Part shown: piece by piece, positions 29,641 to 40,960 of the stretch
Layout: each line of letters opens with the position of its first letter
Numbering within the stretch: the first letter of the stretch is position 1
From: Isoetes taiwanensis
Taxonomy: Eukaryota; Streptophyta; Lycopodiopsida; Isoetales; Isoetaceae
Assembly (NCBI GenBank): GCA_021234155.1
Contig: JAJEKV010000168.1
Location: forward strand, 248,001-312,000
Reading direction: 5' to 3'
Length of the DNA: 64,000 nt
The notes under the pieces: generated by a model
The model's database searches: none
Told to the model about the DNA's origin: nothing
What the model saw: the letters and a program-made list of their open reading frames with translations, nothing else
Translations under genes and position numbers: made by a program

Positions 29641-31859
29641 ACTTGTGGAACCGCATAGGGTGGAATATTGTCATGTACCATGTTCCAAATTCGCTTATCT
29701 CGCGTTTTCAAGTTAAATTTAAATTCCCTCTGGAATGACTCCCAGGAACGTTGTACACCGCATCGATACAAATCTCCAATGCAAGGTAAACCTGCCCCAA
29801 TCCATCTGTTTTGAGTTCTTTTGTTCACCATCGAGAAAAGTGACACACGACCTCTGTTGGTTTCCACTTGCAACCACCACAAAGGCATGGACACAGAGGT
29901 ACAATTTTTGATATCCAGGCGCCACAGAACTTTTACTATCTCCCAAGCTCTTAATAATCCTTTAAGAAATGGTGAGGCTCCTGCATACGGTCTCAATTTA
30001 TAAAAGAGGGCCCAGGGCAGATGTGCTTTATGAAATGGTTTTCCACAAGGTGTACAATGAATTAGAGATTGTTTGAGAAGCTCAAGGCTCGAAGATTTCG
30101 AATCCTGCTGGAGGATTTCCCACATGAATTTGCAAACAAGGATCTTACTGTATAACTTGAAGTCGAGCATTCCTAGTCCCCCGTGAGATTTGGATCTCAA
30201 ACACTTTCTCCATGCTACTTTGACATTTGCGCCCTCCTCATTTCCACCTCATATAAAATTTCACACCATTTTTTATAACTCTGCTAGTTTTGATTTAGGA
30301 GCCAACAATACCAATGCAGCATAAATATGAGTACTGCTAAGTACTGACTTGGCTACAACAATTCTTCCTGCCATGGAGAGCTTACTAACCCTCCACCATC
30401 TCAAATGTTGAGCAATATCTCATCCCATATATTCGAAGATGAGGTGCATACTCCGATTGGAACGCCAAGCAACTTTGATGAAGACCCAACAGGTATTATG
30501 GTCCAAGGGAAAGCGGTAACATGAGTTGGAAGAGGCTCATCTAATGGCCAAACAGCTGCACATTTGTTCCAATTGAAAAAACAATCTGATGCTATAGAGA
30601 AAGAATCCAATAGCTGCTTTGCATTCAAGAGATTATCTTCCGAGGCTTCTAAGAACAGGAAAGTATCATCGGCGTATTGATTACAAATTTATTGAGATCC
30701 ATCCGTCATCTGCAGCCCTGTTATAACCATATCTTCCACTGATGCCAGTAACACTTGAGATAGTCCTTCTGCGGCAATGTTAAAAAGAAAAGGCGCCAGG
30801 GGACACCTTTGTCTAATACCCCTGCGTATGTCAAAAATAGGGGAGGTCTCTCCCAGAACTAACAGCGACGCATACGATGATTTCAATAGTTTTGCAACAA
30901 TATTGGTAAACTCTTGTCGACACAAAAGCAAGCAACATCTTATCCAAAAAGGACCAGTTCACACTGTCATATGCCTTCTTAAAGTCAAGCTTTAAATAAA
31001 GCACCTTTTGACGTGTCTTTCTTGCCCAGTGTATGCCTTCAAAAGCAGCCGCAATATTACTGAGAATACTTCTGCCTGGAATAAATCCTAACTGAACATC
31101 AGATATATGATCCACCAGAATAGGTTTTATTTTTTCCGCATAGCCTTTTGCTATAATTTTGTAAAAGGTTGGCAACAATGTAATAGGTTTCCAGTCCCCT
31201 ATGGACTTCGGTTCCTTCACCTTTGGGATTAAGATGATACATCCAGTGTTTGGTTTGCTATCAAGCTTATCTGCTTGTAGAAAGTCCTGATAAGCACTGT
31301 ACACGATAGGCTGTACCCGTTCCCAATACTCCTGAAAGAATTCTGCTGGAATGCCATCTAGACCTGGGCATTTGTTTTTGGCCAGTGAGTAGGCGACCTC
31401 ACGCATCTCTTCAACAGACAGTGGTCGTCTGAGCTATTCTCTTTGCATAGCGGATACTTTAAATACAACTTTGGAAAGAATTAACTCCTCAAAGCAGTCT
31501 TGAAAATTTATATTCTTCTTCTTAAAGAAATCTTCAAAATGTTTAGAAACAAACTCCTTCACCCGTTGTGGGTTCCAGATAATGAATCCATCCTCTACCT
31601 GTACTGGGGACAATGTGGCTGCTTGTTTCCTCTGCTTTGCAATTCTAAAAAAGAAACCAGTACATTGGTCACCTTCTTTGATCCACGTACCTTAGCTTGT
31701 TGAATTTTCATTTGTTCTAGTCTCTTAATTTTTCCTAAAACTATTTTTTTCCTTTCGCCTAAGCTAGTATCAATTCTTCTAAGTTCTATCAATTCTTTGT
31801 AAAGTGACTCCAACAAAGCATTTTCCTCGACTACCCTATTACGACCCCAAGTCTTAGCA
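29641..31859 (-). pseudogene. LINE 2 RT and C-terminal coding
   Basis: RT begins near 31406 (AKNKCPGLDGIPAEFF), then IILIPKVKEPKSIGDWKPI, DFKKAYDSVNW, RGIRQRCPLAPFLF and QYADDTFLFLEA. The thumb/linker follows to 29641. Upstream, 31595-31840 codes a helical linker (ALLESLYKELIEL) that normally joins endonuclease and RT. Multiple frames are needed, so it is dead. Confidence 0.8.
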
Positions 31860-32250
31860 AACACACAAACCATTACATCCAATACTCTAAAATTAAATTC
31901 CCCTTCAAACCCCCTTTGGTTTGGGTGCATATTCACACGGGGGGTGACTCCGGGCAACGAGAGCTGTTGGATAGGCATATTTATCCCTTATTGCGAAATC
32001 TACACCGTACACAAAGTTCCTCATTTGTGGGGTATGGATGTATGGAATTTGCTATACTGTATAACAAGATTTGCAAAATACTCTAAGATTTGAGGTAATA
32101 TACTATATGGTGTTGATTTTGTACGTGCAAAACATAATTATAGGGGCTCTCGCTGCCCTACGTCACCCCTCGTGTGAATATGCACCCAAACCAAAGGGGG
32201 TTTGAAGGGGGATTTAATTTTAGAGTATTGGATGTAATGGTTTGTGTGTT
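31860..32250. mobile_element. 391-bp foldback/MITE with about 105-bp inverted arms
   Basis: The left arm 31860-31964 (AACACACAAACCATTACATC...) is repeated inverted at 32146-32250 with a few mismatches. The interior is AT-rich and non-coding. The left arm abuts LINE 2 coding (KTWGRN). No convincing target duplication is visible. It may be the left end of a larger insert that reaches 35040, or an element inserted at that junction. A strong hairpin (CCCAAAAATTTTTGGG) lies just outside the right arm. Confidence 0.6.
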
Positions 32251-32949
32251 AACCCAAAAATTTTTGGGCCCCTTCGGGGCCCTAAGAATTGATGAATGAA
32301 CTAGAAAACATTTGTAATTATATGTGTCATATGTGTTATATGTTGTTGTATAAAAAACATATTTAGGCCCGAATTGTAATGATGTCGTAGATATGTTTAA
32401 ATAGGCATTTCTATGATACAATGTATAATAAGCAAGTAGATCAAATAATTAAAGTCATTGTGAGGGTGACATTAGAATACAAAGGAAACCCTGAAATATT
32501 TAGAGAATAATAGTGCATTTGAACTTCATAGCTTGCATCAGACATGCCATTAAATAGTTCATGCATCATTAAATAGTTCATGCATCAGGGCAACTTCATA
32601 GTTCAAATTATAATGGCTAACAAATAATCTGGCTATCATGCCATTAGGGCAACTTCATAGTTCAAATAATATTATGGTCTATCTACTATAATAAATATTT
32701 AAACTAAATTTAGAGAAAACATACACTGGTTCCATATCCAGCATAGGTCTTAAGCCATAAATATGCATTTACAGATGCATGGAAGTTCTGTTTACTATAT
32801 TTGCTTTCTAGGAAGCAGTATCAGCATAAATAAAATAGTGGATAACATCATACTCGATATAGTTCGTAGCCATTCTATGGCTTTAAAATAGTGGATAACA
32901 TCATACTCGATATAGTTCGTAGCCATTCTATGGCTTTGAAGCATGTAAC
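32251..32949. other. Left part of the chimeric insert, no gene
   Basis: AT-rich, non-coding. It contains local direct duplications: ATTAAATAGTTCATGCATC twice near 32550-32590, GGGCAACTTCATAGTTCAAA twice near 32587 and 32645, and an exact 53-bp tandem pair at 32832-32937. Confidence 0.5.
32832..32937. repeat. Exact 53-bp tandem duplication
   Basis: Two identical consecutive units (32832-32884, 32885-32937), beginning AAAATAGTGGATAACATCAT. Perfect identity implies a recent slippage or repair event. Confidence 0.85.
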
Positions 32950-33378
32950 AGCACATCTTGTAAACAAACTCAAAAGATAATAAAATTGAATTAGCAATTT
33001 TTTTAATCATTTTTCTCAAGGATCTGCGAAGAACCTCATATACGAAGACACTCCAATCATATTTCTGTCCATTCCAACAGTTCACTGTCACATTTCCATC
33101 TGCTTCTAATCTCAAAAAAGTTGCATATGGAACTGCTTCTAGATCTTGAAATGCTTGAATTCTTCTATGTACAGGATTAAGATTTTGGCATTTGGTTGCA
33201 TTGAGGATGTCCCATTTGTTGAGAAGAGTCTTTGCTGGGTCGGGATTATGAAGCCTAAGATCTAAACTATAGTTTCCAGTCCTATTGTCCAAACAAAGTG
33301 CAAAAAATATAGTGCCAGATGATATGTTTTTTGCTACAGAAGCTGTATCATCCATGTGAGAATAGCTCCACATCCAAT
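32950..33378 (-). pseudogene. Captured fragment resembling a bulb-type lectin / EP1-like protein
   Basis: Minus-strand frame with MDDTASVAKNISSGTIFFAL, LDNRTGNYSLDLRL and YATFLRLEADGNVTVNCW followed by WSVF. The (F/Y)LRLxxDGNxxVYxW...W pattern is typical of the second half of plant B-type lectin domains in S-locus-like or EP1-like proteins; assignment moderate to weak. It joins the translocase fragment at about 33378 within one long open frame, so two unrelated genes are fused. It is truncated at both ends. Confidence 0.35.
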
Positions 33379-34640
33379 AAGGTTGTGACATCCAAGGGAA
33401 TATATGCCATCTCTTTGCATGGATCAAACAAACTATATTTGGCACTTTTGCTGAAGATGTTTTGCAAAGCCCCTACATAGACAGCTGCTAGAAGTGGAGT
33501 AAGGCCGACGCTTCCAAGGAAAGGAGTCAGAGGACCACTGAATAACACTAATGCAAAGAAGGCAACTCCAGTTATGAGCAACACAGTTGGAGTAATGGTG
33601 GCAGCCACACCCCATCCATACTTTCTGAATATAACGCGACTCAAGAGCATCATTGTGAAGGTTGCAATCCCAGTGTGTGTTGAGAAATCTCCCATAAATG
33701 CAGAGTACTCATTTGGGCTTGGAAACTGCTCCACAAACATATAATCTTTACTATTTTACAACATGACCGCTTGAAAAAATTCTGAACAATACTTACTTGA
33801 GCTTTTGGTTTTCCTTTCCATGTCACCTCTACCGATTAATGCTTATGCCATATGCCACCACCGTAGTAGCCGTGTCTCTCGATATATCTTGAGCTCAATA
33901 AAAATTTCGCACTTTCCACCATAGTTAGCTTGGGCTTATCCTTCCTCAGAAATTCCCACATATTTCATCAAAAAATTTCATCAAAAATACACGTGTTCGT
34001 CATCACCGAGATTTAGCGATGGGAAAAAAAAACAATTTCATTCGGTAACTTACCTTCTTTCTAGCTTCAACTTTGTTTTGGGTAGAGGGGATCGTTGAGG
34101 ACAAACTTGTTCACCCACCAATAAATACCACAGATACCGGACCTAGCATTACCACCAGCCCCATCATTCCTTTTAGAGACATGGCCCATCCGTCTACACC
34201 AGGACCCAACTGGACTCTAAGTCGTAAAAAATATTTCACTGTTCTACCAGAGAAGACCAGAGCAATATTGGCCCCCAATCCAAACAGAGGGTAAAATTGT
34301 TTTGCTTCATCAACAGTGGTAATCTGCGGGAGAATTCTTCAGAAATTAAAAAAAAAAATCTCTCTAAATCTCCAGATAGTCAATTGTACTACTTACCTGA
34401 TTTGCAAAACCCCAGAAAAGAACGGAAACCACAACACTGCCCCAAAGCTCTGCCATTACATAGAACAATGCAAATGACCAGATCCGAAGAATGGCTATAG
34501 GACCTAAAAATCGAGGACCCAGAGTCTGTAACAATGAATCTACTAGGGCATGGGTACAATAAAAAGGCAAATGCGTCGAAGAAGCCAATGAAAGGAAAAA
34601 TGCATGCATAAGTACTAAGGACCCTCTGTCTGTCAATCAG
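33370..34640 (-). pseudogene. Captured plastid ATP/ADP translocase (NTT-type) gene fragment
   Basis: Three exon-like blocks of a nucleotide transporter of the TLC/NTT family. Block A (34640-34397): LGPRFLGPIAILRIWSF, YVMAELWGSVVVSVLFWGFA. Block B (34323-34054): VDEAKQFYPLFGLGANIAL, GVDGWAMSLKGMM. Block C (33745-33370): FPSPNEYSAFMGDFSTHTGI, KYGWGVAATITPTVLL, YVGALQNIFSKSAKYSLFDP. Introns are retained: 34324-34396 (73 bp, GTAAGT..GCAG) and 33746-34053. It was therefore copied from genomic DNA, not from mRNA. Frames are disrupted in blocks A and B, residues expected between B and C are missing, and C ends abruptly at the lectin-like junction. The intact protein exchanges ATP for ADP across the plastid inner envelope; this fragment cannot. 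Confidence 0.85.
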
Positions 34641-35031
34641 ATCTCCTGCACATCCTTGCTTGCAGAATTTGTAGACCAGATTACTGATCCTTAGTCGAGA
34701 AGGACTAAATCTCCATCAGATTTGAAATGTACCATGCACTGTGTATCTCTCCTCTGAATCCCCTTCACTCAAAATCCCCTTCACTCACGAACCCTAAAGT
34801 TGAATGCCTCGTTGCTTGCATGGCCTTCATAAAATTAAATTAATTAAGTTTTTAAGGAACAAAAACATGCAAGGCAAAAACCATTGCAAAACCATTGATA
34901 AAATGCCATTCAAATATATGAATCCAGTGTGCACTCTAGATATACTAATTAGTATGCCTCGTGTAATACGCCCATGAAATCATATAAAAACCATGCCAAA
35001 AAACGTATAAAATCACAAAAACATCCCTCTG
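34641..35031. other. Right part of the chimeric insert
   Basis: AT-rich and without coding signal. The border with LINE 2 lies near 35032-35042. No clear terminal repeat or target duplication could be read between this border and the left one near 31860, so the insert type is unassigned. Confidence 0.4.
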
Positions 35032-36571
35032 TTATAATGCTACATATTTAACCGCTGCTAGAGATGCAATCATTGCTTCCATGCCCCGTTTATCTCTACT
35101 AGCCACTGTCCAAATCTGCTTACATTGATCTTTGAAATCTGCATCCTTAAGAAATCTAGGGTTCAACCTGAAAACTGTCTTTAATAGTTTAGAAGTACTA
35201 ACTTTAGAAGAGCATATAATCTGCGGATCATGATCTGAAATAAAGTTCTCTAGGAGATTATGATGGTACAGTGATATATTCTTTTCTTGCAAGACCTGAG
35301 AGCTTACATAGCACCTGTCGTGCCCCGTGATGATTTTAGGGGCGAAATTTTGCAAAATAGCAAAATTTTAGGAATTTCAAAAATAATGCCACGATGGTGA
35401 AGTAGGTTTTGTATAGTCCAAGAAAAGAAAATTTTCGCCCTACTTTTATGGAAGTCTTTCCGGCGTCTTCCGCCATCGCCAATTACTGACTTCTTTCCAA
35501 AGAGTTCATCGCCTTCAATTTTTCCTATTCGTTATAGAATGAAGAATATGTCGCCCTCATGCATGAGACTGTTGTGTAGGTTGCCTAATGCAGCCGTATT
35601 CTAAAGATTCAACACGATCTTTTGCTGCATCAATCCTTTATCTTTCAAGAAATGGTATTTTTTAATCATAGAAGTGGTCTTTGGCATTTTGTCCCCAAGT
35701 GTTGTTAAGTACCATTTATAAAGGTTGCTCTGCTCAATTGATATATCAAGCATACTTATATTAAAATTTGCCTTACTACATAGACACCTTTGCCATGTGA
35801 CATCCATTACTTTTGGATACAACACCGTTATAAAACTATACTAGCTAGCATTGGCATTTCTCTCTATAACAATGTTGATAACATTGCCATAAGTAGTACA
35901 TAAAACTTTAGTGGGCAAAAATTATCGCCATGTGTTCTACACAAATCTTTGAGTGGCTGAATTTTATCGCCTTTCAAAATTTTTATAATTCTCTAATGTT
36001 CGCCACAAAAGTTATAGTCACTTGCTGATAGAATGCCACTAAAATCATCACTGGTCGTGCCGTGCATATGCCCTACCATCTCCAATCCAACCATTGCACC
36101 ACGTGAAGCCTGGGTCTTCCTGTAGTTCTATGAATCCTAATTCATTAAGCATGCTCACCCACTGATCCCTTTCGAATCCATGCACAACATCGATCCCACC
36201 CCCATATCTATCACAACTACTTTCTACCATATTAAAGTCCCCAACCATAATCCATCGTGTATCTCTGTCAAAGTTTTTCAGTCTGTTCTTCACACTGGCC
36301 CATAAGAAGGCTCTTTGTCTGGCTTGATTATGTGCATAAATATTTATTACTCCCCACTTTTTACTATGAGCATACCAGGTTACTATTGTGCACCTCCCAC
36401 AAGTTTCAACTGTTTTCTCCAGGCAATAAATGTTCCTGCACTAGAACTTCCACTGGACGACATGATGCCCACATAATCCTTTCCTAGTAAATTAAGCAGA
36501 ATCCCAACTTCTTCCTTCTTACATTTATGCTCCTGTAAACAAACAATATCTGGGAAAAAAAATTTCACCAC
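35032..36571 (-). pseudogene. LINE 2 endonuclease coding (split by the hAT-like element)
   Basis: Apurinic-type endonuclease. Blocks in order: DIVCLQEHKCKKEEV (36571-36383), WIMVGDFNMVESSCDRYGG and FTWCNGWIGDGRAYARHD (36293-36062), then after the insert RCYVSSQVLQ and ISDHDPQI (35324-35200), the SDH catalytic box. Typical of plant L1/I-like LINEs. Confidence 0.8.
35325..36053. mobile_element. 729-bp non-autonomous hAT-like transposon
   Basis: Inserted in the LINE 2 endonuclease. Perfect 8-bp duplication GTCGTGCC (35317-35324 and 36054-36061). 19-bp terminal inverted repeats CMGTGATGATTTTAGKGGC with two mismatches (35325-35343 and 36035-36053). A CAGTG start and 8-bp duplication are hAT hallmarks. 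No transposase frame. A short motif TCGCC (often TATCGCC or TTCGCC) recurs about seven times, mostly near the ends, as expected of subterminal transposase sites. Confidence 0.85.
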
Positions 36572-36627
36572 TGCCTGCTGCCTTTGGCCTCAGAAGATTT
36601 TACCCCCCGATGTTCCAGCTAAGGATT

Positions 36628-38068
36628 TTATGCTCCATTAGAGAACCCATTCGACAATTTGGGTGATGTCGTCTCATAGCATTGTTCACCAAATCTTGGT
36701 ATAACTCTCTTTTTTCTTGGCATTCCATCATCCAGATCCTCTATATTTTCATCCATTGGTAAATCCGCCCATCTGTTATTATGCACTGGAAACTCCTCAT
36801 TAGCAGCTTGATATTCTATTGCCATATACTCGATTGGTGCTTCCTCACTGTGATTCCCTATTGTAGATTGCGCATTGGGACAGTTATGCCCTGTGAGATT
36901 TTTTGTGGTGCCTCCCAAGTTAGGCAACTTTTTTCGCATCTGATTTTTAATTCTGCCACCATTTCTGTACTGTACCATGGCCCACCCATCCTCGTTTGCC
37001 TGTTCCTTTCTATTTTCTATGTTTGCCCCTCGCTCTTGCCTTTTTGTCCAATTCTGGATTTCCTTTATGTGGTGGAATAACTTCACATTCTATTTCCCCT
37101 GAGTTTAGATGATCCTTCCCTTTTTTTCCCCCTTTAGCTCTGTTACCTTTTCACCTGCTACTTTGAATTGTCGTGCAACTGTGTAACCTTTTCTCCTGCA
37201 ACTTTAACATTGCCCTGTGATTCTCTCCTGAACACAAAACAATCTTCTAGACCCTTAATTTCCAATGTAGGGAACATTCTTCTAATCTCCCATCCGTTTA
37301 TGAGTCTTAACTTGAACAAGGAGTAGTATGTTCCACTTCGCACAAGAGTGAACTGTGGAATACCCTCCGTTGTTGTAATGCCCACACAAATCCTTGGCCC
37401 TTTTGCAATCGAATGGGTTATATATGTCCCCAGGCTCTTTGCTATGGCAGTTAAAAATTCTAAGTCGAGCATGTCCATTGGCAGCTGTTCTATCTCAAGC
37501 CAATAGGGAAGTTTAAGAGCAGGAAATTTATCTGGGGTGAAACCTGGGGTAGGGTAAAAGCATGCTACGGTGTACCACTTTTGGAACCCTCAAAAGTACC
37601 TACACTGGGTACTTTTAAAACTGATACTTTCTGTTTTTTCTTTCCATTAAAATCAATAGGATTTTTTTGAATTGAAGATCAATAACATGTCAATCTATAG
37701 TAATAGATGATAACAATACTATTAGAGACTAAAATAAATCAATTAACTCTCAAACTTATTATTTATTGTGGCATTTATGCAAGTTCCCAGTACCCAGTGT
37801 TGGGTACTTTTCTGGGTAGTTTCTCACTCCCTAAAAAGTACTTTAGATGGTACACCCTAGCATGCTTTCACCCGGTATGGTACTGGTATAACACAAATTC
37901 CCCCGCGAAGCGGTCTACTCCTTCGGAGATTAACTTTTCCACCGCTTTCTCATCATCAAATAGTATTAGGAAAAAGTTACTCCCAATAGCTTTGATGCTC
38001 AGAAATTGCGGCATATTCAAGGCGTCAAGATGCCTGGTGAGCCAATTTTGCAGCTTTTTGTAGTCCAA
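36628..38068 (-). pseudogene. LINE 2 ORF1 (DUF4283-like), split by a MITE
   Basis: Blocks: LQNWLTRHLDALNMPQFL and FDDEKAVEKLISEGVDRF (38068-37868); after the MITE, LPMDMLDLEFLTAIAKSLGT and GWEIRRMFPTLEIKGL (37478-37158); then a basic/acidic linker (37086-36628). The pattern 'W...L......F...F...A...L.G', then 'P...W..E.L..IA..LG', is that of the nucleic-acid-binding DUF4283 domain of plant LINE ORF1. Decayed. Confidence 0.7.
37567..37858. mobile_element. 292-bp MITE in LINE 2 ORF1
   Basis: Flanked by the 8-bp repeat AGCATGCT (37559-37566 and 37859-37866). The terminal inverted repeat ASGGTGTACCA and inner GTACC(C)-rich subterminal repeats (GGGTACTTTT) recur at both ends. Because the target is itself palindromic, the duplication could be 6 or 8 bp. 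An 8-bp duplication would fit hAT. Confidence 0.75.
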
Positions 38069-38078
38069 GAAACCTCCC

Positions 38079-38679
38079 TGTTAGTCATGTACGTCTTGGT
38101 ACAGGACTATTCATGCACACGACGGATCAGGTCAAGGCCAAGGATCCACAATCAGGCACGGGTCAGTCGTCAAAGGCCCCACAGAAGACCAAGCCGCCGT
38201 AGACCACGCAGTCAAAGCCCGTGACCGGGACCAAGAGGAGACGCTCAGACAAGTGACGGGCCATCACCGCCTGCGTCAGCGTCAGCGTGACTTTAGGCAC
38301 CTAAAGAGGCACCGTCAGTATTCCTGTAAATCAGGCCTCCTTCCAGGAGTCGGCACCGAAATCAGTCAGAGTGTCTATATTGGGCCAAAGGCCATTGTAC
38401 TATATATATGAGTAGAGCTAGCCTTCATAGGTTAGATGAGTTTTGAGTCTTGTCTCACTTCTGTTTTCTCTCGATTGCGAGAGTTCATGTATCCTCATTG
38501 ACATCAAGGAGTTGTTTTCATCATTGTCATCTTATTGTTCTTTTCTGTTTTTCTCTTTTCTTTTTTTCCTTGTTTCTTTTGCAAATCCCGCGTGACACAG
38601 CTACCGGATTCTCCTGTTTGATCCACGGGTCCTCACAGAGGGCTGTCTTACAGGAGTTCCCGAACCCAGACCCCAAACA
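38079..38679 (+). repeat. Gypsy 2 5' LTR
   Basis: 601 bp, TGTTAGTCATG to CCCCAAACA, followed by the primer site TGTCGCCGCTGCCGGG. TATATATATGAG lies near 38400. Confidence 0.9.
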
Positions 38680-38726
38680 CTGTCGCCGCTGCCGGGTCTG
38701 ATCCTTCTTTTTCCTTTCTTTCCATC

Positions 38727-40960
38727 ATGTCGGCTCGAGCTTTCACTCCTGAAGAACTTCTTTGCCAAACGGCGGCTCGACTGGAGCGCCATCAACGACG
38801 CGAGGTTGTTCGGGATATGTATAATACTGCTTATGACATTGAGGGTGGTCGTGTCTGCTCCAGAGCTCAGTCGACACCTCCTACCCCTCGTGCTCATTCT
38901 AGACCAGGGTCTCCCCCTGTGTGTCGGCATTGTTCTCAACCTCAATCTCCACAACATACCCCTGTTCAGCCCACGCCTCACTATTTCCAGACTCCTGAAA
39001 GCACCTATATTCATATCCCTTCAGGCCACACCCCTCAGCCGTCACAACCTTCTTCACCTCCTGCTGGGATGGGCTACCCTCATGTGTCTTTTGGCCCTCC
39101 CCATGTTCATAACATTCAGTCTTCACCATCTTTTCATCACGCTCTTCCTGTTTACCAAACCACTGATCTAAAGTCTAATGAGGAGGGCTCTCATGATCCT
39201 TCCCCACCTGATGCTACTTTCTTTGGACCACCCAGTTTTTCAGTCCCACCCCCTTTCTCTCCATCCCAGGCTGTTCCACCTCTCTATGCTTCTGCATATC
39301 CTCCACTGAATCCACCTGTCTATGCGCAAGTTCCGTCTTCATCTCCAACTCATAATCTGAAGCTGACTTATCCAACCTTTGGCAACACTAAAGGCAAACC
39401 TCTGGATCAGAGTGCTCAAGCGCATGAAGGAATTTGAAGCCTTGGCCATTCTGAATGGTCATGCGCAACTGCAACTCAAATTTCATATCTTTTCGACCAT
39501 GCTCAGAGGCGCCCCTCATTAGTGGTTAATGGCCAACAAAAGCCACTGGAAGCAAAGATGGCATGAAATGAAAATAGCATTCCTGTCTCATTACGACACC
39601 ATAGACGATGATCAATTACTACTCAAGCAACTCAATGATCTGCAGCAACAACCAACAGAGTCTGCACGCGATTTTGCCGACCGTCTTCACATTCTCATCA
39701 GTAAACTCCAGGAGTACCCCAAGCAAAGCCAAATTCTCGTCTGGTTTCTGCAAGGCCTTCCTCCTGCCATTCGACTCATGACAGAATACCTGCGTCCAAA
39801 GTCTCTGGAGCAAGCCATTGAATTGGTCAATCACTCAGTCAATGTTTCTTCTAGAGGTGTTGCTCTCACGGAACTCCCTTTCATACCCCCCGTCATGGTT
39901 CCTCAGAATGTCGTCCAGCCTCAGCAAACACATCCACAACACTCACAGATCTGGTGTCACATTTGTAAATATCAAGGCCATTTGGCAAATGAACCTCAAA
40001 TGAACGCAACTCCTCAAATGAACCTCCTCACTGTAAAAGATGCAATATGTGCAATCACGCCACGGAGGAATGCACTTGCTCTCATCCTACACCTTTCAGG
40101 AATAAGATGGTTTTTCAAGTCCAGACCACACCTCAGCAACAACAGTCATATCCGTCTCAGCAGTATCAAAATCAACAACCTCAGCAGTATCAGCAAATAC
40201 AGCAATCTCAGCAGTCACGGGGCCAAGGCAACCGTCCTCCCTTTGATCCTTCAAAAGCGCAATGTTATCATTGTCATGAATGGGGTCACACCACCACGGC
40301 GTGTCCTCAACTTCCCCAAGTTCAAGTCCAACTTTCAGGATCCAATCAACCAGCTTCAGTACGCCTCACGGCTTATCAACTATGGGTGGCCAATGGCAAA
40401 CAAGGCCCCCGTCCTGTTTTGAGGAAGCCCCCTCGGCCGCCTCAACAACAGCGACCTCAGCAAGTTGCGTCTACCTCCAATCTGATGGATCAACAAGCTC
40501 AAGAGGAGATTTATCAGGCTCTCAACCCTCCAGTCCAGCAAGCAAATTGGGTTGGTCTGCTCTCACGTCAGACACGGGCTTCACACCCCTTGACAATCAT
40601 CCCTCACGACACACTACCAGCCTTTGCTGTAGAGACAGTCCCTCATGAAGATGATAAAAAAGTTCATTTCGCGCCTGATCTTGACAGACTCATGCCTCAC
40701 GTCATGCCTAAAGTGAGACAAAGTATTCTTAAACTCATGCGGGCCACGGAAGGTCGCACACTGGCCAATGTTCATGCCACTACTAGAGCTCAGCAGCGTC
40801 AGGAAGCGCCATCATCCTCCACCAGCACACGCTCTCAGCCGTACCCAAATATTGCTGCGGAGGTGGAGCTTCTCAAAGAAGTTCCAGCTTCTCTACCGCA
40901 TACTCCTGCTCCTTTGGATCCTGCTGATCCCTTTTCTCATGTTCCTTTGGAACTTCAAGA
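38727..40960 (+). pseudogene. Gypsy 2 gag region (fossil)
   Basis: Starts MSARAFTPEELLCQTAARLE. It has a Pro-rich stretch, a capsid-type segment (KSHWKQRWHEMKIAFLSHYD) and a CCHC knuckle (CYHCHEWGHTTTAC) near 40270. Same order as gypsy 1. Broken. Confidence 0.85.

Larger units (their letters stand above)
29641..38073 (-). mobile_element. LINE 2, interrupted by four insertions
   Basis: Minus-strand non-LTR retrotransposon. Order: ORF1 with a DUF4283-like domain (38068-36628), endonuclease (36571-36062 and 35324-35032), RT (31406-30664, YADD at 30664-30676) and C-terminal region (30628-29641). Insertions: 292-bp MITE (37567-37858), hAT-like element (35325-36053), chimeric insert (about 31860-35040) and gypsy 2 at 38079, with more ORF1 beyond 48387. 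Net LINE sequence is about 4.3 kb. The 3' end stops abruptly against copia without an A-rich tail, so the junction is probably a rearrangement rather than a normal insertion. Several stops and frameshifts mark it as decayed. Confidence 0.8.

Noticed and set aside
31860-35042. Helitron as carrier of the captured gene fragments
   Set aside because: On neither strand does the insert start with TC and end with CTRR plus a hairpin, nor is it placed between A and T.
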